Origin: Bacteroidales bacterium
Lineage (GTDB): Bacteria > Bacteroidota > Bacteroidia > Bacteroidales > VadinHA17
Direction: 5' to 3'
Length of the DNA: 6,064 nt
Assembly (NCBI GenBank): GCA_003520925.1
Contig: DOTV01000230.1
Location: forward strand, 1,236 to 7,299
The position numbers were made by a program, and so were the translations under genes. This document shows positions 1-6,064 of the stretch, piece by piece (positions within the stretch are counted from its first letter, which is position 1; each line of letters opens with the position of its first letter). The notes under the pieces are model-generated. The model was not told where the DNA came from and ran no database searches. It saw only the letters and a program-made list of their open reading frames with translations.

Positions 1-11
1 AAGAAGCGTAC

Positions 12-29
12 TTAACAATAAGTTGTTAA
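12..29. repeat. Short perfect hairpin overlapping the GH2 stop codon
   Basis: TTAACAA (12-18) and TTGTTAA (23-29) are perfect reverse complements separated by the four bases TAAG. The right arm contains the TAA stop codon of the GH2 gene (26-28, minus strand). The stem is A/T-rich and no T-run follows it on the minus strand, so it is not a standard intrinsic terminator. It could slow transcript decay or aid termination, or be a chance palindrome. The 11 bases to its left hold nothing recognisable. Confidence 0.3.
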
Positions 30-2572
30 TATCCGATCTTAATATTAACTGCAGCTCCTTTCAATCCCTTTGATTCGGCTTTAACTGTAAAAGTGCCTTT
101 TGCATCTTTTTCCGCTTTAACAATTACAAGACACATGCCATTGAAAGCTTTTCGGTATGATGCCTGGAACGGGTCGTGGCTTGTTGCATCGCCGTTGTCG
201 ACTGCAACTATCCTGCCGGGTCCCTGAATGCTGAAGTTTACAAGATTGCTGCTGCGTGGTACCATCAGACCGTTTTTATCCTCAACCACCACTGTTATAT
301 ATACAAGGTCCGAACCATCAGCCTTTAGTTCCTGACTGTCAGCTGAGGCAGATAGCTGTGCGGCTTTTCCGGTGGTAACCATTTTATCCTCCGCCCATTT
401 CAGGCCATTTTTATAAGCCACAACTTTAAGTTCGCCGGGCTGATATACAACATCATCCCATCTGAGCCTGTATTCATACTGACCCTTTTTCTTTTTACCG
501 AGCGATTTGCCATTCAGAAATAATTCAGCCTCATCACCCGAGGTATATACATGAACGGGAGTAACCTGTCCCTTTCTTTCCGGCCAGTTCCAGTGAGGCA
601 GAATGTGAGCCATTGGCAGGTCGGGTCTCCATTTAGCCTGGTAGAGATAAAAACGATCCTTTTTAAATCCTGCAAGGTCGATAATGCCAAAGTAACTGCT
701 TCGCGATGGTACTTCAGTGACATTCTGAGCATCAAGCAAAGCCTTTGCCTGGTCATATCTCCTGTTGCCTGGACGTAATCCTGTCAGATCACCACCGTAT
801 GGTGTAGGCTCACCTATATAGTCAAAACCCGTCCAGACAAACTCACCGAAAACCCCGGGATATTTGTCCTGCATCTCCCATTGCTGATCGGCTGTAGAAG
901 CCCATGCAGGATATGCAAGGTCATATGATGATATCTGGAAGATCCCGTGGCCAGGGAGGTTTTTATTCAGATCACCCTGGGCAACCGGAAAGAAATATTC
1001 TCCCCTGGAACTTACAGTTGATGCTGATTCGCTTGAGTGGAACGGCAGATTTTCATTGTCCTTCAAAGCAAAGAAAGCATCATATCTGTAGAGGCGATAG
1101 TTTATACCAAACACATCTACAGTTTTCTGGAAGCCGTTTGTGCCCGATTCATCCCAGTTGCATCCTACGGTCACTGGTCTTGTAATGTCTTCAGATTTAA
1201 TTATAGCTCTCAGACTTTCGGAGAGTGCAGGATTATTCTGGTCATTCACTTCATTCCCGGTGCTCCAGATGAAAACAGACGGGTGATTACGATCGCGGCG
1301 AACCATTGCCCTCAGGTCCTCTTCATGCCATGAATAAAAGAGCTTATTGTAATCGAGCCTCTTTTTGGGAGTTTTCCATGTGTCGAATGCTTCATCCTCT
1401 ACAAGAAATCCCATCTTGTCGCACAGGTCAAGAAGTTCCGGAGCCGGAGGGTTGTGGCTTGTCCTGATTGCGTTGCACCCCATCTCTTTTAGTATCTCAA
1501 GCTGACGTTCCGCAGCCCTGACATTGAAAGCAGCACCAAGGGCTCCAAGGTCATGATGATTACAAACCCCGTTTACAGGCATCTTTTTACCGTTAAGGAA
1601 AAATCCGTCACGGGCAGTAAAATTCAGGGTTCTGAATCCGAAATTGGTTTCATAAACGTCCGATATCTCTTTTCCCTGCATTACGGTAACTGCAACCCGG
1701 TAAAGTTCAGGATTATCGAGGTTCCACAGAACAGGGTTATTGACAGGGATATCGACCCTGAAGATGTGGACACCGGATGCAGTCAGAGTTGCAACGGGGC
1801 TCGAGAATTCGGCAACCGCCTGAGCCGCAGCCTCACCTGCTTTGTCAAGCTTGAAAACAGATGCTTTGACAGAGACACTTACAGGCTGTTCTATATGGCT
1901 TTCGATTTCTGCCTTAACACTCAGAACAGCTTTCTCAGGTTTAATTTCGGGCGTTGTGCAAAAAACTCCATTGTATTTTACATGAAGCTGTGAAGTTTTT
2001 ACGAGCCATACATTCCTGTATAATCCGGCCCCCGGATACCACCGGGAATCCCAGTTCTTCGTATCGAGCCTGACAGCAATAAGATTGTCTTTTCCGAAAA
2101 GAACATATGGTGTCAGGTCGAGACGGAATGAGGTGTATCCATAAGGCCATCCTCCGACATATTTGCCGTTTACCCAAACTTCAGAATAAGCCATTGCACC
2201 ATCAAAATCAATGTATATTCTTTTGTCTTTTTCCGACTCCTTCAATGCAAAGTGCTTCCTGTACCATCCGATTCCTTTCCATGGCAGAAGACCCGTATTA
2301 TTTTCAAGTGTATCGCTGAACGGACCCTCAATTGCCCAGTCATGAGGCAGATCAAGGGTCCGCCAGCTGTTATCAATGGCTGAGGGCAGTTGAAGCCCCG
2401 CCGGTTCCCTATCGTTTGTGGCCGCGTCGGTTGCGGCATTAAAGTATTTAATGAATTTCCATCCCAGATTGAAAGATTCGCGCGATCTTGGGGAATTCTG
2501 TGCCAGGGTGAATTCTGTTGTCAGGATCAGGAGAACGGAAATAAAAAGTGAAGCGGTAAGAAGTCGTTTCAT
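26..2572 (-). CDS. Exported glycoside hydrolase family 2 protein, probable beta-galactosidase, with DUF4982 and C-terminal Ig-like domain
   Basis: This protein probably hydrolyses terminal beta-linked sugars, most likely beta-galactosides, by the retaining mechanism of family GH2. The start at 2572 gives 848 residues opening with a signal peptide (KR, hydrophobic core to about residue 18, likely cleavage after A24 in TLA-Q). There is no lipobox cysteine, so the protein is probably periplasmic. The order seen is: sugar-binding jelly-roll domain about 30-195 (SRWYPGAGLYRNVWL at 176-190), Ig-like domain about 200-315, and TIM barrel about 318-635. IRTSHNPP lies at 369-376, the acid/base is E441 in STGNEV, and the probable nucleophile is E515 in HSSESASTVSSRG. 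A DUF4982-like segment (about 637-695) and a C-terminal Ig/invasin-like GH2 domain (about 735-848) follow. The length is normal for the subfamily and no key residue is missing. An ATG at 2653 would add 27 polar residues ahead of the signal peptide, so it was rejected. The GH2 assignment is firm; the substrate is inferred, and beta-glucuronidase, beta-mannosidase or another galactosidase-like specificity is possible. Confidence 0.93.
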   Translation of the reverse strand: MKRLLTASLFISVLLILTTEFTLAQNSPRSRESFNLGWKFIKYFNAATDAATNDREPAGLQLPSAIDNSWRTLDLPHDWAIEGPFSDTLENNTGLLPWKGIGWYRKHFALKESEKDKRIYIDFDGAMAYSEVWVNGKYVGGWPYGYTSFRLDLTPYVLFGKDNLIAVRLDTKNWDSRWYPGAGLYRNVWLVKTSQLHVKYNGVFCTTPEIKPEKAVLSVKAEIESHIEQPVSVSVKASVFKLDKAGEAAAQAVAEFSSPVATLTASGVHIFRVDIPVNNPVLWNLDNPELYRVAVTVMQGKEISDVYETNFGFRTLNFTARDGFFLNGKKMPVNGVCNHHDLGALGAAFNVRAAERQLEILKEMGCNAIRTSHNPPAPELLDLCDKMGFLVEDEAFDTWKTPKKRLDYNKLFYSWHEEDLRAMVRRDRNHPSVFIWSTGNEVNDQNNPALSESLRAIIKSEDITRPVTVGCNWDESGTNGFQKTVDVFGINYRLYRYDAFFALKDNENLPFHSSESASTVSSRGEYFFPVAQGDLNKNLPGHGIFQISSYDLAYPAWASTADQQWEMQDKYPGVFGEFVWTGFDYIGEPTPYGGDLTGLRPGNRRYDQAKALLDAQNVTEVPSRSSYFGIIDLAGFKKDRFYLYQAKWRPDLPMAHILPHWNWPERKGQVTPVHVYTSGDEAELFLNGKSLGKKKKGQYEYRLRWDDVVYQPGELKVVAYKNGLKWAEDKMVTTGKAAQLSASADSQELKADGSDLVYITVVVEDKNGLMVPRSSNLVNFSIQGPGRIVAVDNGDATSHDPFQASYRKAFNGMCLVIVKAEKDAKGTFTVKAESKGLKGAAVNIKIGY

Positions 2573-2601
2573 TGTATATGATTTAGGATTTGAAATTTTT
2601 T

Positions 2602-2632
2602 CTAAAATAGGTAATTCAATCGGATAAATAAA
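2602..2632 (-). promoter_or_regulatory. Candidate Bacteroidota-type promoter for the GH2 gene
   Basis: Read on the minus strand, TTTA (2632-2629) is followed after 19 bases by TATTTTAG (2609-2602). The Bacteroidota sigma-ABfr consensus is TTTG, about 19-21 bases, then TAnnTTTG, so this matches 3 of 4 and 5 of 6 defined positions. It would start transcription roughly 24 bases before the ATG at 2572. The region is A/T-rich, so a chance match is quite possible. A real promoter here would also confirm the downstream start codon, because the transcript would not contain the ATG at 2653. Confidence 0.3.
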
Positions 2633-2659
2633 TTCGGATCTGAAGAAAATCATTTTGTC

Positions 2660-2748
2660 TCCCTTTGTGCCTACCTTCGTTATCCTTTGTGGTTAAGGAT
2701 TTTTTATTACAAAGTCACACATCGTACACACGAAGTTACACAAAGGGA
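2660..2748. repeat. Imperfect inverted repeat made of CCTTYGT units (interspersed-repeat-like intergenic element)
   Basis: The outer arms TCCCTTTGTG (2660-2669) and CACAAAGGGA (2739-2748) pair perfectly over 10 bases. Two more blocks pair inside them: CTTCGT (2675-2680) with ACGAAG (2730-2735), and CTTTGT (2685-2690) with ACAAAG (2709-2714). An 18-base A/T-rich loop closes the structure (2691-2708), and the right arm carries a 15-base bulge (2715-2729). The left arm alone holds three CCTTYGT copies starting at 2662, 2674 and 2684. I recall similar CTTTGTG/CACAAAG-rich intergenic sequences from many environmental bacterial genomes, but cannot search for copies here. The element sits 8 bases beyond the CotH stop codon and could also fold in that transcript as a 3' hairpin. 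It encodes no protein, and a transposase-free mobile element is one possible origin. Confidence 0.6.
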
Positions 2749-2756
2749 AAGTATTA

Positions 2757-4364
2757 TTAGTTTTTCACAAACCGCTGGGTGACAACCTGTCCTGAATTAA
2801 AAAATATTTTTATAATGTATAACCCCGGCCTAAGTTGAGCAACATTTACGTCAGCTGTGTAATCCCCGCAGTCAGTTTTTTCGAGAATCTGATTTCCTGT
2901 AAGGTTGAAGATAGCAATTCTGCTAATTATTTCATCTGATCCCACATGTATGGTATTTTCAGCAGGATTCGGGAAAACCCTGATGACAGGTGTGACATTG
3001 TCATCTCCCGGAACTGGCTTACCGATCATATTTGCATCAAGCCACACCAGCCTCCTTGCTATCCAGCTTTTAAACTTCTCTATTTCTCCGCTGAAAGTTT
3101 CAGGCTGTTCCCCATATTCGGGAGTGCCGACATTAATTCCAAGGATCTTCCATTTCTGATAATGCCTCTCCTGGGCTTCGTTAAGGAGATTTGCCACCGA
3201 ATCGATAATACTGTAAAGAGATTGTTCACTCAGGATAGTCTTCCTTAGCAAATAGTACCTGTCGTGTATCTGACCGGCGAATGCTTCATCCTGAACAAGG
3301 CGCACTTCCCACGAGGGCGGAATTGGCCAATCGACACAGTCATTAACCCTGTAAGCCCATCCTGAACCATCGGTCTGGTTAAAATGAATACAATTCTCGG
3401 TTATATCTTTCCATGCCCAGTCATAATCCCAAGGCGGACCGGAATGTATCAGACCGCCTTTACTGTCTTTATCCTTGAAATAAAATCTACTCTTTTTATA
3501 AGCATCAACATTTCTTGACAATTCACCTAAAATAAAATAATCTACGAATGAATTTACATCAAGATATGCCCGGTATCCGTTGCTCCGGTCCTTAAAACCT
3601 GGATTGTACAATACCCTTTCGAATGAATCGACGAAGTTCTGTAAATAAGCTTTTTGCTGTGCTGTCAGTTCACCGGGTTCAGGATCGAAATAAACAAAAT
3701 GCACATCTCCTCCCGGCTTGTTTAACGGTGAATATTTACTCAGCCAGCTGTCGTTTTTAGTGTAATAGTCATTGACAAAAATATAACCTCCTGTGAGATT
3801 ATCTCCTGAGTTTTCATCAGGATTCAGCTTTGCAATATTCACGCGGTTTTTATCCTGTTTGATCTTTTCACCGAGAAGATATATTCCCTGGTACTCGTCA
3901 TTAATAACAACTTCGCAATACACAGTTCCCGGGGCATAGTGTCCCATATTTCTGAAGATTTCGAATGCAAGGAAATTTCTCAGGAAGGCCTTATCATTAT
4001 AGTTGGCAGTAAGTATCCAGTCGTTCTCTTCAGGCAATCCGAGTATCGGTACATTCAGATTGTCCCCAACTTCATCGCGAGTTTCAAAGGCGTACGGCTT
4101 TTGAGGAAGGGATGCAGAGTACCTTCCCCTGATCTCAATTCCCACCTTGCCTGAGTAAATGTTACCGTTGTCGGTTATATTATTTATAATTCCCGTGCCA
4201 TTATATATGATCTTCATTTCAGCTGTAACTTTCGGTTCATCAGGAATATCTGCACCATCAGGTGTTGTAATAACCACTATCGGGAGATTTGATGATAACT
4301 GGCCAAATCCGGGGATTACCGAAACAAACAGCAGAAGGAATATGATGAACAGAGTATTTCTCAT
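2757..4364 (-). CDS. Secreted CotH-family (protein kinase-fold) protein with T9SS type A C-terminal sorting domain
   Basis: The 535-residue protein begins with a signal peptide (RN, then a hydrophobic run to about residue 18, cleavage near GFG-Q at 21-22). The CotH domain spans about 25-445. Its landmarks are EIRGRYSASLPQKPY (77-91), WILTANYNDKAFLRN (116-130), YQGIYLLGEKIKQD (158-171), GGYIFVND (192-199), VDYFILGELSRN (274-285) and PWDYDWAW (311-318), whose aspartates are the likely metal ligands. Residues 456-535 form the sorting domain, with VFPNPAENTIHV at 463-474, GLYIIKI at 514-520 and terminal RFVKN. It should therefore cross the outer membrane by T9SS and be anchored to the surface or released. 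Bacillus CotH phosphorylates spore-coat proteins; kinase activity here is inferred from the family and the substrate is unknown. There is no sign of sporulation. The gene lies upstream of and codirectional with the GH2 gene and diverges from the M1 peptidase gene. The start at 4364 is the only one that precedes the signal peptide. Confidence 0.9.
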   Translation of the reverse strand: MRNTLFIIFLLLFVSVIPGFGQLSSNLPIVVITTPDGADIPDEPKVTAEMKIIYNGTGIINNITDNGNIYSGKVGIEIRGRYSASLPQKPYAFETRDEVGDNLNVPILGLPEENDWILTANYNDKAFLRNFLAFEIFRNMGHYAPGTVYCEVVINDEYQGIYLLGEKIKQDKNRVNIAKLNPDENSGDNLTGGYIFVNDYYTKNDSWLSKYSPLNKPGGDVHFVYFDPEPGELTAQQKAYLQNFVDSFERVLYNPGFKDRSNGYRAYLDVNSFVDYFILGELSRNVDAYKKSRFYFKDKDSKGGLIHSGPPWDYDWAWKDITENCIHFNQTDGSGWAYRVNDCVDWPIPPSWEVRLVQDEAFAGQIHDRYYLLRKTILSEQSLYSIIDSVANLLNEAQERHYQKWKILGINVGTPEYGEQPETFSGEIEKFKSWIARRLVWLDANMIGKPVPGDDNVTPVIRVFPNPAENTIHVGSDEIISRIAIFNLTGNQILEKTDCGDYTADVNVAQLRPGLYIIKIFFNSGQVVTQRFVKN

Positions 4365-4381
4365 AAGAGGAATAAAAATAC

Positions 4382-4411
4382 TTTTATCTTTTTACTTTTG
4401 TATTTTATCTT
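4382..4411 (+). repeat. 9-bp direct repeat TTTTATCTT, two copies 21 bp apart
   Basis: TTTTATCTT occurs at 4382-4390 and again at 4403-4411, so the copies are offset by 21 bases, about two helical turns. They flank the candidate -7 element at 4393-4400, and the second copy covers the expected transcription start. The arrangement fits a pair of sites for a regulator binding one DNA face. The sequence is so A/T-rich that a chance duplication cannot be excluded. Confidence 0.35.
4393..4400 (+). promoter_or_regulatory. Candidate -7 element of the M1 peptidase promoter
   Basis: TACTTTTG matches the Bacteroidota -7 consensus TAnnTTTG at every defined position. It ends 21 bases before the ATG at 4422, implying a leader of roughly 15 bases. 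No TTTG-like -33 element lies at the expected distance upstream, where the sequence is A/G-rich, so the promoter may be weak or need an activator. Confidence 0.4.
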
Positions 4412-4421
4412 ACAAAAATAA

Positions 4422-6064
4422 ATGTTGATGAGATCTTTCGGAATTTCTCTTGCATTTGCAGCATTATTCCTGCACTTACTTCCTTCCGCCGCCCAGTACC
4501 TTGCACCTTCACAGACAAAATTCACCCGGCAGGATACACTGCGGGGTTCAATTACTCCTGAAAGAGCCTGGTGGGATCTTACATACTACCATCTTGATAT
4601 TGCAGTAAAGCCATCCGACAGTACTGTTTTTGGATCCAATACTGTGACATACAGGGTAATAACCAGCTCCGAAATAATGCAGATCGACCTTCAGCCACCG
4701 CTTGAGATCTTAAAGGCAGAACAAAACGGAAAATCACTGAGCTACAAACGGGAAGGTAATGTATATTGGATACGGCTGACTGAGAAGCAAATCCCAGGAT
4801 TAGTCTATTCCCTCGTCCTGAATTACGGAGGGAGACCCAAAGTCTCACGCAGACCCCCGTGGGAAGGCGGGATCACCTGGAAGAAGGACAAAAATAACCT
4901 TCCTTTCATTGCCTCTTCATGCCAGGGGGATGGCGCAAGCTTATGGTGGCCGTGCAAGGATCACATGTACGATGAGCCCGACAGCATGCTGATAAGCGTA
5001 AATGTGCCTTCAAACCTTATAGATGTCTCAAACGGAAGATTGAGAAGCACGGTAAAACTTAAGAACAATACAACTACCTATAACTGGTTTGTTGCGAACC
5101 CGATAAATAATTACGGGGTGAACATAAATATTGGTGATTATGCCCATTTCTCAGAGGTATTTAACGGAGAGAAAGGTAAGCTCGATTGCGATTATTATGT
5201 CCTTAAGGAAAACCTTGAAAAGGCAAAAGTCCAGTTCAGACAGGCACCGATGATGCTTAAAGCTTTTGAACACTGGTTTGGACCATATCCATTTTACGAA
5301 GATGGATACAAGCTTGTCGAAGCACCTTATCTTGGAATGGAGCATCAAAGTTCGATAACTTACGGAAACGGATACAGGAACGGATACCTTGGAAATGATG
5401 TCAGCGGATCGGGATGGGGCGATAAATTCGACTTTATTATTGTACATGAGTCTGGTCACGAATGGTTTGCAAACAACATAACATATGAAGACGTAGCTGA
5501 TATGTGGATACACGAGAGCTTTATTAATTATTCCGAGAACCTGTATGTTGAGTACTATTTTGGGAAAGATGCAGGAAGGGAATACGTGCTGGGGAGCAGG
5601 AGGAATATCAGAAATGATCGCCCGGTGACAGGGATTTATAATGTTAATTTCAGTGGTTCGGGCGACATGTATTACAAGGGTGGAAGCATGCTTCACACTA
5701 TAAGACAGATAGTTGATGATGATGATAAATGGAGAGGCATCCTTCGCGGATTGAACAGAGACTTTTACCATAAGGTAGTTAAGGGAATCCAGATAGAAGA
5801 ATACATAAGCATTAAAACAGGAATTAACCTGAAGCCTGTTTTTGACCAGTACCTCAGGGATATCAGGATCCCGATTTTTGAATATTATGTAAAGGACAAA
5901 AAGCTCACATACAGGTATAACAACTGCGTTCAGGGGTTCAATATGCCTCTCAGGATCTATGTGTCAGGAGTTAGAAAAGATATAGTTCCTACCTCGCGTT
6001 TCAATACAATCGACATTGAACCTGAGAATGCTGTTATTGTTGTGGATCCAAATTACTATATAGG
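4422..6064 (+). CDS. Exported M1-family zinc aminopeptidase (3' end beyond the window)
   Basis: The protein probably removes N-terminal residues from peptides in the periplasm or outside the cell using one catalytic zinc. The reading frame is open from the ATG at 4422 to the window edge (547 codons plus two bases), with no stop seen. It starts with a signal peptide (R4, hydrophobic core 6-20, likely cleavage SAA-Q after A24). The N-terminal beta-rich M1 domain covers about 45-250 and the thermolysin-like catalytic domain about 255-480. The exopeptidase motif appears as LGMEHQS (304-310), with E307 in the place of the GAMEN glutamate. The zinc site is HESGH (342-346) plus E365, exactly HExxH-18 residues-E, with E343 as the general base. 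YYKGG at 417-421 supplies the catalytic tyrosine Y417 of the YxKG motif. A C-terminal domain begins near 485 and is cut off, so any C-terminal sorting domain would be missing. An ATG two codons downstream at 4428 is an equally possible start. Peptide specificity cannot be read from the sequence. Confidence 0.93.
   Translation, partial: MLMRSFGISLAFAALFLHLLPSAAQYLAPSQTKFTRQDTLRGSITPERAWWDLTYYHLDIAVKPSDSTVFGSNTVTYRVITSSEIMQIDLQPPLEILKAEQNGKSLSYKREGNVYWIRLTEKQIPGLVYSLVLNYGGRPKVSRRPPWEGGITWKKDKNNLPFIASSCQGDGASLWWPCKDHMYDEPDSMLISVNVPSNLIDVSNGRLRSTVKLKNNTTTYNWFVANPINNYGVNINIGDYAHFSEVFNGEKGKLDCDYYVLKENLEKAKVQFRQAPMMLKAFEHWFGPYPFYEDGYKLVEAPYLGMEHQSSITYGNGYRNGYLGNDVSGSGWGDKFDFIIVHESGHEWFANNITYEDVADMWIHESFINYSENLYVEYYFGKDAGREYVLGSRRNIRNDRPVTGIYNVNFSGSGDMYYKGGSMLHTIRQIVDDDDKWRGILRGLNRDFYHKVVKGIQIEEYISIKTGINLKPVFDQYLRDIRIPIFEYYVKDKKLTYRYNNCVQGFNMPLRIYVSGVRKDIVPTSRFNTIDIEPENAVIVVDPNYYI

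Larger units (their letters stand above)
4365..4421. promoter_or_regulatory. Divergent intergenic promoter region between CotH and M1 peptidase genes
   Basis: This 57-base spacer must contain the promoters of both flanking genes unless one lies inside the opposite coding region. It contains only nine G or C bases (84% A+T). For the CotH gene, the best -7-like match on the minus strand is TATTTTTA (4380-4373). That would leave almost no untranslated leader, so the CotH promoter remains unassigned. Neither start codon is preceded by a Shine-Dalgarno sequence, as is usual in Bacteroidota. Confidence 0.6.

Noticed and set aside
1553..1993. 146-codon plus-strand open frame
   Set aside because: It is antisense to the GH2 gene and overlaps a region encoding its Ig-like and TIM-barrel domains. 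The translation is low in recognisable structure and has no plausible start context.
2660..2748. CRISPR array or intrinsic terminator interpretation of the repeat region
   Set aside because: The repeated units are about 7 bases with 3-5 base gaps, so there are no spacers of CRISPR length. The hairpin arms are bulged and not GC-rich followed by a T-run, so a standard terminator is not supported.
2946..3248. Overlapping plus-strand open frames (also 2905-3159) of 84-100 codons
   Set aside because: They are shadows antisense to the CotH and T9SS-domain coding sequence, with no domain features.
2757..4364. Spore coat role suggested by the CotH family name
   Set aside because: The T9SS sorting domain and Bacteroidota context rule out endospore biology. 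Only the kinase-fold relationship is retained.
4579..4848. 89-codon minus-strand open frame
   Set aside because: It is antisense to the N-terminal M1 domain, and the plus-strand frame is clearly the coding one.
5151..5771. 206-codon minus-strand open frame
   Set aside because: It lies wholly inside the M1 peptidase catalytic region, whose plus-strand frame carries all the family motifs. Its translation resembles no domain I know.
26..6064. Defence island, prophage, transposon or biosynthetic cluster
   Set aside because: All three genes are typical exported hydrolase or surface-protein families. No integrase, transposase, nuclease, toxin-antitoxin pair or terminal target-site duplication was seen.

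Overview
The window looks like a chromosomal fragment from a member of the Bacteroidota. The strongest sign is the second gene, whose protein ends in a type IX secretion (T9SS) sorting domain, a module confined to that phylum. Supporting signs are Bacteroidota-style -7 promoter elements (TAnnTTTG-like), start codons preceded by A/T-rich sequence without Shine-Dalgarno motifs, and a secreted GH2 glycosidase of the DUF4982-bearing type common in these bacteria. I cannot assign a genus.

The layout is three large genes, all encoding exported proteins. On the minus strand, 26..2572 encodes a complete 848-residue GH2 glycosidase (probable beta-galactosidase) with a signal peptide and both catalytic glutamates. 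Upstream of it, also on the minus strand, 2757..4364 encodes a complete 535-residue CotH-type secreted kinase-fold protein with a T9SS C-terminal sorting domain. The 184-base gap between them contains an imperfect inverted repeat built from CCTTYGT-type units and a weak promoter candidate for the GH2 gene. On the plus strand, diverging from the CotH gene across a 57-base spacer that is 84% A+T, an M1-family zinc aminopeptidase starts at 4422 and runs off the right edge. Its 547 visible residues include the complete catalytic core.

The genes need not form one pathway. The two minus-strand genes could be cotranscribed (CotH first, GH2 second), but the gap, the repeat and the promoter candidate argue equally for separate units. 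The common theme is extracytoplasmic function: a periplasmic or exported glycosidase, a cell-surface or secreted CotH protein, and an exported peptidase. I see no RNA genes, CRISPR array, insertion sequence, phage gene or defence system. The most unusual material is the intergenic repeat at 2660..2748, the T9SS-targeted CotH protein and the phased direct repeat in the divergent promoter. I found no convincing previously undescribed multi-gene system.
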